Shown one piece after another: positions 9,153 to 17,538 of a stretch of DNA of 64,000 nucleotides. The stretch is from assembly GCF_024639375.1 (NCBI RefSeq), contig NZ_JAHEIM010000013.1, forward strand, positions 1 through 64,000. The letters run 5' to 3'. The notes beneath the pieces are model-generated. The model searched no databases and was not told the origin of the DNA. It worked only from the letters and a program-made list of their open reading frames with translations. A program made the position numbers and the translations under genes. How positions within the stretch are numbered: position 1 is the stretch's first letter; each line of letters starts with the position of its first letter. Source of the stretch: Rhodoluna sp. GTDB taxonomy: Bacteria; Actinomycetota; Actinomycetes; Actinomycetales; Microbacteriaceae.

Positions 9153-10247
9153 ATGGCTAACTTCGACATTCGTTCACTGCCGAAGATTTCGTTGCACGAT
9201 CACCTTGATGGTGGCCTGCGCCCTCAAACCATTATTGAGTTGGCTGATGAAATTGGCCTTGAGTTGCCGGCAGATAACGCCAAAGATCTAAAGCGTTGGT
9301 TCGAGAAGTCAGCCGACTCTGGTTCATTGGTGGAGTACCTAAAAACTTTCGATGTGACCACTGCAGTGATGCAGACCAAAGAACAACTTGCCCGAGTGGC
9401 TCGTGAATTTGTTTTGGATCTTGCCAACGATGGTGTTGTCTATGGCGAAATTCGCTGGGCACCCGAGCAGCACCTAACCCGCGGCTTGTCACTTGATGAA
9501 GCCGTTGAAGCAGTTCAGGATGGCCTGGAGCAGGGCATGGATCTAGTTGATGAGCAGGGCGGATTCATTCGCACCGGTCAATTGGTAACCGCAATGCGTC
9601 ACGCCGACCGCGGTCTTGAAATTGCCGAGCTTGCAGTTCGCCACCGCAATAATGGTGTGGTTGGTTTTGACATCGCAGGTGCCGAAAAAGGCTTCTTGCC
9701 AAGCCGCCACAAGTTGGCTTTTGATTACCTAGCCGAAGAACTTTTTCCGGTCACTATTCACGCAGGTGAAGCCGATGGCATCGAGAGCATCAAGGATGCA
9801 ATCGTTTCCGGTCGCGCTCTTCGCCTTGGTCATGGTGTGCGCTTGATTGAAGACATCATGTTTAGTCGCACCGAGGGCGACACCGATTTGGTTGTGCTTG
9901 GCCCAGTGGCCGAGTGGGTGCACGACCGCGGCATCGCACTTGAGTGTTCACCCTCTTCAAACTTGCAGACTGGTGCTATCGAAATGCTTGGCGACAAAAT
10001 GACCGACCACCCAATCGATGTGCTTTACGACCTTGGCTTCAAGGTGACCGTAAACACTGACAACCGTTTGATGAGCGGCACTACGCTGACTCGCGAACTC
10101 GAGCTCTTGGTTGATGCCTTTGGTTACAACCTTGCTGACTTGGAGTTGTTCCAGGTGAATGCCGCAGAGGCAAGTTTTCAGGCCATCGATGACCGCGAAG
10201 AGCTAATTGAATTAATCTCGGATGGTTTCGCCGAGGCATCTAAGTAA
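9153..10247 (+). CDS. add: Adenosine deaminase
   Basis: A 364-residue metal-dependent deaminase converting (deoxy)adenosine to (deoxy)inosine. The zinc ligands HDH are at residues 15-17 within LHDHLDGGLRP. HAGEADG carries the third histidine and the catalytic Glu, HGVRL follows, and VTNTDNRLMSGTTLTRE (written VNTDNRLMSG in the sequence) supplies the distal Asp. Glycine in LDGGLRP is typical of bacterial Add. It is preceded by AGAGAGG and follows deoA by 21 bases. The inosine made here would be the substrate for the purine nucleoside phosphorylase encoded just beyond, on the other strand. Confidence 0.96.
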   Translation: MANFDIRSLPKISLHDHLDGGLRPQTIIELADEIGLELPADNAKDLKRWFEKSADSGSLVEYLKTFDVTTAVMQTKEQLARVAREFVLDLANDGVVYGEIRWAPEQHLTRGLSLDEAVEAVQDGLEQGMDLVDEQGGFIRTGQLVTAMRHADRGLEIAELAVRHRNNGVVGFDIAGAEKGFLPSRHKLAFDYLAEELFPVTIHAGEADGIESIKDAIVSGRALRLGHGVRLIEDIMFSRTEGDTDLVVLGPVAEWVHDRGIALECSPSSNLQTGAIEMLGDKMTDHPIDVLYDLGFKVTVNTDNRLMSGTTLTRELELLVDAFGYNLADLELFQVNAAEASFQAIDDREELIELISDGFAEASK

Positions 10248-10249
10248 AA

Positions 10250-10696
10250 ATGCGTTTTCCGGTGCTGGCGCAAAGTATTGCCGAGGGGGCAATTCGAGTT
10301 GGCGCCATTGCACTTGATCGTGAGCACGCCGTTGAGATGTCTGGCGAGCTGCTTGTGGCTTCGGGGCGCACCACCCCGGCCTACACCGAAGAAATGGTAG
10401 CCGTGCTTGAAACGCATGGCCCTTACATCGTGATTGCGCCAGGCATCGCGCTGGCGCACTCTAAACCCTCGGATTTAGTTATTGAAACGGGCCTTAGTTT
10501 GCTCACCTTGGCAGAACCTGTGGTCTTTGGTAACGCTGCAAATGACCCCGTTTCGCTGCTAATCGGCTTGGCTGCTTTTGATCATGATTCGCACATGGAC
10601 ATGATGAAAGAGCTTGCAGACGCACTTTCGGATCAACAGTTTGTGAATTCTCTGTTAAATGCGGGGGATACCGAAGAGATCAGGCAGTTGCTCTAG
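10250..10696 (+). CDS. PTS EIIA-like protein, mannitol/fructose/ascorbate type
   Basis: A 148-residue soluble protein fitting a single PTS EIIA type-2 domain (UlaC/MtlA-like). The phosphorylatable histidine sits in the expected GIALAHSKPSD motif at about residue 66, preceded by TPAYTEEMVAVLETHGPYIV and followed by the conserved FGNAANDPV. It starts two bases after the add stop. A free EIIB follows, but no EIIC permease is visible anywhere in the window. It could serve a permease encoded elsewhere or act as a phospho-regulator of nucleoside use. Its presence in a nucleoside operon is unusual and its substrate is unknown. Confidence 0.88.
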   Translation: MRFPVLAQSIAEGAIRVGAIALDREHAVEMSGELLVASGRTTPAYTEEMVAVLETHGPYIVIAPGIALAHSKPSDLVIETGLSLLTLAEPVVFGNAANDPVSLLIGLAAFDHDSHMDMMKELADALSDQQFVNSLLNAGDTEEIRQLL

Positions 10697-10718
10697 CCCC
10701 ATAGGTAAGAATGGGGTT

Positions 10719-10988
10719 ATGAAGATTATTGCCGTATGTGGGATGGGCATCGGCACGTCTGTTTTGCTAAAAATGAATGCTGAAAAAGTTTTGCGTCAAA
10801 TGGGGATTGACGCGACTGTTGAAGCAACTGACATGAAGACAGCGCGTGAATCGCGGGATGCCCAAATTATTTTGACTACACCCGATTTGGTGTCACTGAT
10901 CGAGGATTCACCTGCAGAGGTAATTACCATCGATCACTTTTTTGATTTAGAAGAAATCACCGAGAAGCTCTCGGCAGCTCTGCTCTAA
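10719..10988 (+). CDS. PTS EIIB-like protein, ascorbate/galactitol type
   Basis: An 89-residue protein beginning MKIIAVCGMGIGTSVLLKMN. The phospho-accepting cysteine and loop CGMGIGTS (Cys7) are those of the PTS EIIB galactitol/ascorbate family. The track ORF starts 20 codons upstream inside the EIIA gene; the inner ATG gives the correct beta-strand start and has GGGG four bases before it. The last 42 bases overlap the 3' end of the convergent phosphohexomutase gene. It presumably accepts phosphate from the preceding EIIA. No EIIC is adjacent, so transport or regulatory role is open. Confidence 0.87.
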   Translation: MKIIAVCGMGIGTSVLLKMNAEKVLRQMGIDATVEATDMKTARESRDAQIILTTPDLVSLIEDSPAEVITIDHFFDLEEITEKLSAALL

Positions 10989-12599
10989 TTCGCTGAGCAG
11001 TTGCTTCGCTTCAACTTCTGAATCACCAATCGCCTGCAGGTAGCACTTGAGTTTTGGCTCTGTGCCCGATGGGCGAATGATTACTCGACGGCCATCACTT
11101 AGGTCAAAGCGCAAGCCATCCGTGGCAGCTAATTTTTCATTCGCAACACTTAGGTCGGTGAACTGCACGCCGGTGCCAGCAAGTGAAATTGGTGGGTTGG
11201 CGCGCAAGCCGGCCATCGCCGATTTAATCAAGACGAGGTCGGCAACGCGAATCGAAATTTGGCCAGTTGCATAGTGGCCATAAAGTCGCCCCAGCTCGTT
11301 GAGTTGATCGGCAATGGTTTTGCCGGCACTTGCCAAATCGCAAGCGATGGCCGCCACAATCAAAGCCGCCGAGATGCCGTCTTTGTCGGGAGTGTGCTGC
11401 GGATCAACGCAGTAGCCCAGAGCCTCTTCGTAACCGAACACTAGGTTTGGAACTTTTGAAATCCATTTAAAACCGGTGAGGGTCTCGCGGTAATCAAGTT
11501 TGAAGTGATCAGCAACTTTGCTTAGCGCCGACGAAGAAACAATTGAACAAGCTAGTGTTCCGCTGTTGCCAAGTGCGGCGGTTTTGCGTGCCATCTCGTG
11601 GCCCAACAACAAACCGATTTCATCACCGGTGAGGCGACGCCAACCTTCGGGGCTGGTGGCATCGGGAATGCCGACGGCCAAACGATCGGCGTCTGGGTCA
11701 TTGGCAAGAATCAAGTCGGCATTCACTTCGCGGGCTTTCGCAAAGCTAAGGTCCATTGCTCCCGGTTCTTCGGGGTTTGGAAAAGCCACGGTTGGAAAAG
11801 TGCCGTCAGGTAGCAGTTGTCGATCAACCGTGATTGGTTGAGGCAGGCCGACCGCAGCGAAAACTTCTTTGATTACATGCCAACCAACGCCGTGCATTGC
11901 GGTGTAAACAATTTTGAGCGCTTCGCCATTGTGCAGTTCGTTGGCGAGCCCAGCCGTTTCGGCAACATAGGCCTGGCGCAATTCATCGCCGATAATTTCG
12001 AAGTCGTCGCTCTTGTGTATCTCATCAAATGTTTGGTTCGAAGCTACGGATGAAATCTCGGCTGCTATTTGCTTATCGGTCGGCGAAACAATCTGCGAAC
12101 CACCATTAGCGCCGCCAAGGTAAACCTTGTATCCGTTATCGCGCGGCGGGTTGTGCGATGCGGTCACCATTACTGCCGCGGATGTGCCCAGGTGCTTTCC
12201 TGCGAATGCCAACACCGGAGTCGGCACCACGCCATCAAATAACAGAGTGCGAATTCCAGCCCCAGCAAAGATGGCGGCAGAATCTCGAGCAAACACAGCA
12301 CTGTTAATTCGGCCATCAAAGCCAATCACTATGCTCGGCTCACCGCTGCTGTCATTGGCAAGTAAAAACTTTGCAATGCCGGCTGCGGTTTGTGCCACCA
12401 ATACGCGGTTCATGCGATTTGGCCCTGCACCAAGTTCGCCACGCAACCCTGCGGTGCCAAATTCGAGGCGGGTATTCATGCGGGCAGCAATGCCAGCTTC
12501 GTCGCCGGCGGCTATCAAACTAATTAGTTCGTGCCGGGTTTCTTTATCTGGGTCTTGTGCGGCCCATGCCTTTGCAGCTGCTAGAAGTTCAGAATTCAT
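10947..12599 (-). CDS. Phosphoglucomutase/phosphomannomutase family protein, possible phosphopentomutase
   Basis: A 550-residue alpha-D-phosphohexomutase. The active-site serine lies in TASHNPPRDNGYKVY, the metal loop is DPDADRL, the sugar loop is GYEEALGYCVD and the phosphate loop is RPSGTEPK. This is the long form related to mycobacterial PmmB and to PGM2-type enzymes that act on phosphopentoses. It lies two bases downstream of a purine nucleoside phosphorylase gene, so conversion of ribose-1-phosphate to ribose-5-phosphate is a reasonable inference. Strict specificity cannot be read from sequence. The 3' end overlaps the EIIB gene on the other strand. Confidence 0.92.
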   Translation of the reverse strand: MNSELLAAAKAWAAQDPDKETRHELISLIAAGDEAGIAARMNTRLEFGTAGLRGELGAGPNRMNRVLVAQTAAGIAKFLLANDSSGEPSIVIGFDGRINSAVFARDSAAIFAGAGIRTLLFDGVVPTPVLAFAGKHLGTSAAVMVTASHNPPRDNGYKVYLGGANGGSQIVSPTDKQIAAEISSVASNQTFDEIHKSDDFEIIGDELRQAYVAETAGLANELHNGEALKIVYTAMHGVGWHVIKEVFAAVGLPQPITVDRQLLPDGTFPTVAFPNPEEPGAMDLSFAKAREVNADLILANDPDADRLAVGIPDATSPEGWRRLTGDEIGLLLGHEMARKTAALGNSGTLACSIVSSSALSKVADHFKLDYRETLTGFKWISKVPNLVFGYEEALGYCVDPQHTPDKDGISAALIVAAIACDLASAGKTIADQLNELGRLYGHYATGQISIRVADLVLIKSAMAGLRANPPISLAGTGVQFTDLSVANEKLAATDGLRFDLSDGRRVIIRPSGTEPKLKCYLQAIGDSEVEAKQLLSELEQSCRELLGDFF

Positions 12600-12601
12600 T
12601 T

Positions 12602-13423
12602 TTAAATCTTTGCGATGATCTGTGCCAGCAACGCACTGATGCGCACTTCGGCGTCTTTGCCTGCTTGCAAAACCTCAGCGTGGCTCAGTGGCTCTTTTTG
12701 AATTCCAGCAGCCAAGTTGGTGATTAGTGAAAGACCAAGAATTTCCATTCCGGATTCGCGGGCGGCGATTGCCTCAAGCGCAGTTGACATACCCACGATG
12801 TGCCCGCCAATGTGCTTGGCCATTTGAACTTCAGCAGGAGTCTCATAGTGCGGTCCGCGGAATTGGCAGTAGACACCATCATCCAAAGTGGCATCGACTT
12901 CGCGAGCAACTGCACGAAGTCTTGAAGAGTAAAGATCGGTTAGGTCAACAAAAGTTGCACCTTCGAGTGGGCTTGAAGCAGTGAGGTTGATGTGATCGCT
13001 GATTAAAACCGGTGTGCCAGGTTTCCAAGTTTCTTTGATGCCACCGGCACCATTGGTGAGAATCATGGTTTTTGCCCCGGTCGCGGCGGCAGTGCGCACA
13101 CCGTGAACTACTCGGCGCACTCCGTGGCCTTCATAAAAGTGAGTGCGGGCACCAAGCACCAATGCGAATTTTCCGTTAGGCAATTTGATCGAACGAATAC
13201 TGGCTACGTGGCCGGCTACCGCTGGAGCAGAGAATCCTGGGATGTCTGTGGCTGGCACTGTGGCAACTGTTTCACCTATCAGATCGGCAGCTTTGGCCCA
13301 TCCGGAGCCCAACGTCAATGCAATATCGTGATTGGCCACGCCGGTGAGTCGAGCGATGGCTGCGGCCGCCTCGGCTGCTATTTCAAAGGGATTCGACGAT
13401 GAATTCTCTAAAGGGTTCTGCAT
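12602..13423 (-). CDS. punA: Purine nucleoside phosphorylase
   Basis: A 273-residue trimeric-type PNP (class I, PunA), which splits inosine and guanosine into base and ribose-1-phosphate. Motifs are LTLGSGWAKAAD, GRTHFYEGHGV (here GARTHFYEGHGV), TNGAGGIKETWKPGTPVLI, GPHYETPAE and GMSTALEAIAARE, followed by the base-contact segment SLITNLAAG. It heads a two-gene operon with the phosphomutase and is divergent from the lpdA-like gene. Together with Add it completes the adenosine to hypoxanthine route. Confidence 0.96.
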   Translation of the reverse strand: MQNPLENSSSNPFEIAAEAAAAIARLTGVANHDIALTLGSGWAKAADLIGETVATVPATDIPGFSAPAVAGHVASIRSIKLPNGKFALVLGARTHFYEGHGVRRVVHGVRTAAATGAKTMILTNGAGGIKETWKPGTPVLISDHINLTASSPLEGATFVDLTDLYSSRLRAVAREVDATLDDGVYCQFRGPHYETPAEVQMAKHIGGHIVGMSTALEAIAARESGMEILGLSLITNLAAGIQKEPLSHAEVLQAGKDAEVRISALLAQIIAKI

Positions 13424-13465
13424 GTCTCGAGTCTAGTTCTTTGCTTTTTGTTTGCTTTTGGCTGG

Positions 13466-13471
13466 CAGAAT
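13466..13471 (+). promoter_or_regulatory. -10-like hexamer for a leaderless lpdA transcript
   Basis: CAGAAT ends six bases before the GTG chosen as start, and no ribosome site is seen. This is the spacing expected for a leaderless actinobacterial mRNA. Confidence 0.4.
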
Positions 13472-13477
13472 GAAACA

Positions 13478-14938
13478 GTGAGCAAATCTGCAGCAACACC
13501 AGAAACCCCGGCAACTTCACCATCGGCACCCCAGCGAGTGCCGCACCACATCGTGATTATCGGTGGTGGCCCTGGCGGTTATGAAGCAGCTTTAGCCGGT
13601 CGTCAGCTCGGAGCAGACGTCACGCTGATTGAACGCAACGGTATTGGTGGCGCCGCGGTGCTCACCGATGTGGTTCCTTCGAAGACTTTAATTGCCACCG
13701 CGGATGCCGCACAGCGCGTTGCTAATTCAGGCGCATTGGGCGTAAAGCTTTCGTTTGCTGGCCAGCACATCAAACCAAAAATTGAAATCGACTTGGCTGC
13801 AGTAAACCGTCGATTGCTAGATCTTGCCGAGGATCAGTCTTCGGATATGTTGCAGCAGCTCATCGAATCTGGTGTGCGAGTGATTCATGGCAGCGCGCGA
13901 CTTGACGGCAACCACCACGTGGTTATCGATGCTATTGAAGACGGCAAGAGCGAACGCCTTGAGGCAAAGACCATCATCATCGCTGTTGGTGCTCACCCTC
14001 GACAGCTGCCCGCTGCAAAACCAGATGGCGAAAGAATTTTCACCTGGACTCAGCTTTATAACTTGCAAGAGTTGCCAGAGCACATGATTGTGGTTGGTTC
14101 TGGAGTCACGGGCGCGGAGTTTGCATCGGCTTATCGCGGTCTTGGTTCAGAAGTTTCGCTAATTTCTAGCCGCGACAAAGTGTTGCCGGGCAACGACGAA
14201 GACGCCGCAGATTTGATTGAACATGTGTTCCGCCGCAACGGAATCAACATTTATAGCCAGACTCGCGCCGACAAAGTTGTCAACACCGGCGACGGAGTAG
14301 AAGTGACTCTGGCCGACGGCTCAGTTATTAAGGGATCGCACTGTTTGATGGCGGTTGGTGGAATTCCAAATACCGCTGGCCTTGGTCTAGAAGAAGCTGG
14401 CGTAATTCTCACCGAGTCGGGACACATCGAAGTAAACAAGGTTGCCCGCACCTCACGCGCAAACGTCTACGCGGTTGGTGACTGCACCACTTTCTTGCCA
14501 CTTGCTTCGGTTTCTGCAATGCAGGGTCGCACCGCTGTGTTTCACACCATGGGTGACGTGGCTGCGCCAACCGAACTTCGCAACGTTGCATCAAACGTTT
14601 TCACTGCGCCAGAAATTGCATCGGTTGGTTGGGGCGAAAAAGACATTAAAGAAGGCCGCGTTCGTGGCCACGTGGTGAAGTTGGCATTGAACGCCAACCC
14701 ACGCGCAAAAATGCTGGGCATCGAAGACGGTTTCGTAAAATTGATTTGTTCTTCAGGCGGAACCGTGATTGGTGGCGTTATTGCGGCACCGCGTGCTTCT
14801 GACTTGATTCACCCAATTGCTATTGCAATTGAAAACCGTTTGACTGTGGATGAAGTGGCGAAGACCTTTACGGTGTACCCGTCACTCTCTGGCAGCATCA
14901 GCGATGCGGCTCGTGCGCTGCACTCGCCAAGTTACTAA
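13478..14938 (+). CDS. lpdA: LpdA-type NAD(P)H quinone reductase, lipoamide dehydrogenase-like flavoprotein
   Basis: A 486-residue pyridine nucleotide-disulfide reductase-fold protein with FAD motif IIGGGPGGYEAA, NAD motif VVGSGVTGAEFAS, and the second FAD motif NVYAVGDCT. The usual redox disulfide CxxxxC is missing: the aligned segment reads GIGGAAVLTDVVPSKT. The C-terminal HP pair of true lipoamide dehydrogenases is also absent. These traits match mycobacterial LpdA (Rv3303c), a quinone reductase lacking the disulfide, rather than the E3 subunit. The track starts ten codons earlier; I choose GTG because it yields the polar N-terminal tail common in relatives and sits six bases after a -10-like hexamer. 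Physiological acceptor is unknown. Confidence 0.88.
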   Translation: MSKSAATPETPATSPSAPQRVPHHIVIIGGGPGGYEAALAGRQLGADVTLIERNGIGGAAVLTDVVPSKTLIATADAAQRVANSGALGVKLSFAGQHIKPKIEIDLAAVNRRLLDLAEDQSSDMLQQLIESGVRVIHGSARLDGNHHVVIDAIEDGKSERLEAKTIIIAVGAHPRQLPAAKPDGERIFTWTQLYNLQELPEHMIVVGSGVTGAEFASAYRGLGSEVSLISSRDKVLPGNDEDAADLIEHVFRRNGINIYSQTRADKVVNTGDGVEVTLADGSVIKGSHCLMAVGGIPNTAGLGLEEAGVILTESGHIEVNKVARTSRANVYAVGDCTTFLPLASVSAMQGRTAVFHTMGDVAAPTELRNVASNVFTAPEIASVGWGEKDIKEGRVRGHVVKLALNANPRAKMLGIEDGFVKLICSSGGTVIGGVIAAPRASDLIHPIAIAIENRLTVDEVAKTFTVYPSLSGSISDAARALHSPSY

Positions 14939-14957
14939 GAGTTTTTAGAAACTCGAA

Positions 14958-16736
14958 TTATTCGAGTTCGAGCAAAACTGTTCCAGCAGGAACTGTTTCA
15001 CCAACCACTGCGGTAATTGACTTGATGGTTCCAGCCTTATGGGCGTTCATAGGCTGTTCCATCTTCATAGCCTCAAGCACAACAACCAAGTCGCCCTCTT
15101 GCACGCTGTCACCAACGGCAACCGCAACCTTAACCACGGTTGACTGCATCGGTGCCTTGATTGAGTTGCCAGTGCCAGCGCCAGCTGTTGCGTGTGAGTG
15201 AGTCTTGCGTTTTGGTGCGTGACCAACTGCAGGGCCGCCAGCGCCACCGCCGGTTAGCAAACGCTTTGGCAATGAAATCTCAACGCGCTTGCCGCCAACT
15301 TCAACAACAACGTTGTTTCGTTCTGCAGGCTCCGCGGCCGGGTCTGCAACGCCACTCCATGCAGGAATGTCGTTGTTCCACTCGGTCTCGATCCAGCGAG
15401 TGTAAATTCCAAACTTGTTAGCGGCGTGGTCGCCGATAAATGCTGGGTCGTTCACAATCTTGCGGTGGAATGGCAGCACTGTTGGTAAACCAGCAACTTC
15501 CATTTCGGAAAGCGCACGACGTGAACGCGCCAACGCCTCTTCGCGAGTCGCGCCGGTGACAATAAGTTTTGCAATCATCGAGTCAAATGAACCGCTAATG
15601 ACGTCGCCAGATTCAACACCGGTGTCAACACGAACACCAGGGCCAGATGGCGCTTTGAACACATGAACTGGACCAGGCGCCGGCATAAAGTTGCGACCGG
15701 CGTCCTCGCCGTTGATGCGGAACTCGAAAGAGTGGCCCTTGATGGCTGGGTCGGCGTAGTCCAGCACGCCTCCTTCAGCTAGGCGAAACTGCTCACGCAC
15801 AAGGTCAAGACCGGTGACTTCTTCGGATACCGGGTGCTCAACCTGCAAGCGAGTGTTGACCTCGAGGAATGAAATGGTTCCGTCTTGGGCAACCAAGAAT
15901 TCACAGGTGCCTGCACCCTGGTAGCCAACTTCTTTAAGAATCGCTTTTGAAGATTCGTATAGTCGGCGGTTCTGCTCATCGGTCAAGAACGGAGCCGGAG
16001 CTTCTTCAACAAGTTTTTGGTGGCGACGCTGCAGTGAGCAGTCACGGGTAGAAACAACTACTACGTTGCCGTAGGCATCTGCCAAACACTGAGTCTCAAC
16101 GTGGCGAGGCTTCTCAAGGTATTTTTCAACGAAACATTCACCGCGACCAAACGCTGCAATTGCTTCACGAGTTGCCGATTCAAAAAGTTCTGCAACTTCT
16201 TCTTCTTTATATGCAACTTTGATTCCACGGCCACCGCCACCAAATGCTGCCTTAATCGCAACCGGCAAACCGTGCTGAGCCACGAACTGCAAAACTTCTT
16301 CGGCACCCGACACAGGGTCGAGGGTTCCTGGGGCTAGGGGAGCACCGGCCTTTTCGGCAACGTGACGTGCTGAAACCTTGTCACCAAGCTGTTCGATTGC
16401 CTTGGGTGATGGGCCAATCCAAATCATTCCGGCGTCAATCACGGCCTGAGCAAACGCAGCGTTTTCTGCCAAGAAACCGTATCCGGGGTGAACTGCGTTG
16501 GCGCCTGACTTCTTAGCCACCGCCAAGATCTTCTCGATAACCAAGTAAGTTTCTGGGCCGGTGGTGCCGTGCAGCGCATAGGCCTCGTCTGCCAGCTTCA
16601 CGTGCATTGCATCGCGGTCTTGATCTGCATAAACCGCAACTGAGGCGATTCCTGAGTCTTTAGCGGCTCGAATAATGCGAACTGCAATTTCGCCACGGTT
16701 AGCAATGAGAACTTTGGTGATCTTGGCTGAAGTCAT
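14958..16736 (-). CDS. accA3: Acyl-CoA carboxylase alpha subunit: biotin carboxylase plus biotin carrier
   Basis: The 592-residue product charges biotin with bicarbonate and ATP for the acyl-CoA carboxylase complex. The N-terminal biotin carboxylase begins [15 protein letters not shown]; the ATP-grasp loop [10 protein letters not shown] and catalytic [14 protein letters not shown] are intact. An alanine/proline-containing linker leads to the biotinyl domain, with biotin-accepting lysine near residue 558 in EAMKMEQP. The fused layout and size fit AccA3-type subunits. An upstream in-frame TTG adds three residues, but ATG lies eight bases after a TAGGCT hexamer and is preferred. The partner beta and epsilon subunits and biotin ligase are encoded 5-8 kb further on. 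Confidence 0.95.
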   Translation of the reverse strand: MTSAKITKVLIANRGEIAVRIIRAAKDSGIASVAVYADQDRDAMHVKLADEAYALHGTTGPETYLVIEKILAVAKKSGANAVHPGYGFLAENAAFAQAVIDAGMIWIGPSPKAIEQLGDKVSARHVAEKAGAPLAPGTLDPVSGAEEVLQFVAQHGLPVAIKAAFGGGGRGIKVAYKEEEVAELFESATREAIAAFGRGECFVEKYLEKPRHVETQCLADAYGNVVVVSTRDCSLQRRHQKLVEEAPAPFLTDEQNRRLYESSKAILKEVGYQGAGTCEFLVAQDGTISFLEVNTRLQVEHPVSEEVTGLDLVREQFRLAEGGVLDYADPAIKGHSFEFRINGEDAGRNFMPAPGPVHVFKAPSGPGVRVDTGVESGDVISGSFDSMIAKLIVTGATREEALARSRRALSEMEVAGLPTVLPFHRKIVNDPAFIGDHAANKFGIYTRWIETEWNNDIPAWSGVADPAAEPAERNNVVVEVGGKRVEISLPKRLLTGGGAGGPAVGHAPKRKTHSHATAGAGTGNSIKAPMQSTVVKVAVAVGDSVQEGDLVVVLEAMKMEQPMNAHKAGTIKSITAVVGETVPAGTVLLELE

Positions 16737-16837
16737 AATGCCCAAGCCTATTGGCTAAAAACACCGATTTATTGGCGTTGAATCACAAAAAATTCACGAA
16801 ACTACTGTGAGAACACACACCGCGAGCTTCGGATGGG

Positions 16838-17476
16838 TCAGCGGTTCCAAAGTGAGGTGTACTCAACGCCAAGGCCACGCACCAATTCGCGCAGGGTTGG
16901 CAGGCTCAAACCGATCACGGTGTGGGCATCGCCCTCGATCGATCGCAAGAATGCTCCGCCAAGGCCATCGATGGTGAACGCTCCGGCAACTTTGAGTGGT
17001 TCACCGGTAGCAACGTAGGCATCGACCTCTCGATCGGTTAGATCGGCAAAGTGAACAATCGAACTCGAAACTCGACCTGCTGCGGGTGCGGCTACGCCTG
17101 GCTGAGGTTCGCGGTTGTCAATCAACCAGTGGCCTGAATAGAGAGTTCCGGCACGGCCTCGCATCGAAAGCCAACGCGCCTTCGCAACTTCTGGTTCGTG
17201 TGGCTTGCCAAGTGCTTCGCCATCGAACTCAAGCGATGAGTCACAGCCGATAATCAAAGCGCCGCGGGCATCCGGGTGGTCAATCACTGCCTCTGCCTTA
17301 GCCTTGGCCAAAACATGCACCATCTCGGCGGTTGAATTAATTAGCCCCATGGATGTCGCGCGCTCGGCGACAGCATCTTCGTCAACGCCAGGTGAAATGG
17401 TGGTGGGTTCGATGCCACCGGCGCGCAAAAGCGCAAGCCGAGCTGGAGAGGTTGAGGCGAGCACAAGTCTGGTCAC
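16838..17476 (-). CDS. maf: Maf-family nucleoside triphosphate pyrophosphatase
   Basis: A 212-residue Maf/Ham1-fold hydrolase, thought to remove non-canonical or modified nucleoside triphosphates. The diagnostic N-terminus is (M)TRLVLASTSPARLALLR, followed by GCDSSLEFDG and KARWLSMRGRAGTLYSG, and later ATGEPLKVAGAFTIDG. The track ORF runs 116 codons further upstream through the divergent RNA methyltransferase gene and is wrong there. GTG is chosen because the ASTSPARR-like motif must be at the very N-terminus, and a CAGACT hexamer lies six bases before it. In mycobacteria maf also sits within the carboxylase gene neighbourhood. Confidence 0.93.
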   Translation of the reverse strand: MTRLVLASTSPARLALLRAGGIEPTTISPGVDEDAVAERATSMGLINSTAEMVHVLAKAKAEAVIDHPDARGALIIGCDSSLEFDGEALGKPHEPEVAKARWLSMRGRAGTLYSGHWLIDNREPQPGVAAPAAGRVSSSIVHFADLTDREVDAYVATGEPLKVAGAFTIDGLGGAFLRSIEGDAHTVIGLSLPTLRELVRGLGVEYTSLWNR

Positions 17477-17482
17477 TCGCTC

Positions 17483-17488
17483 AGTCTG
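17483..17488 (-). promoter_or_regulatory. -10-like hexamer for a leaderless maf transcript
   Basis: CAGACT ends six bases before the maf GTG start. The 60-base gap to the divergent methyltransferase holds both promoters. Confidence 0.4.
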
Positions 17489-17529
17489 CCAGAGAACAAA
17501 CAGCCCAGGTCGCAGGTTGCGGCGCAAGG

Positions 17530-17535
17530 TAACCT
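17530..17535 (+). promoter_or_regulatory. -10-like hexamer for the RNA methyltransferase gene
   Basis: TAACCT lies three bases before the annotated ATG and six before an in-frame GTG one codon later. The latter spacing would suit a leaderless start at GTG. Confidence 0.38.
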
Positions 17536-17538
17536 CTA

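Noticed and set aside
13478-13750. Loss of the LpdA disulfide as a sequencing frameshift
   Set aside because: The reading frame is continuous and the replacement motif matches known disulfide-free LpdA proteins.
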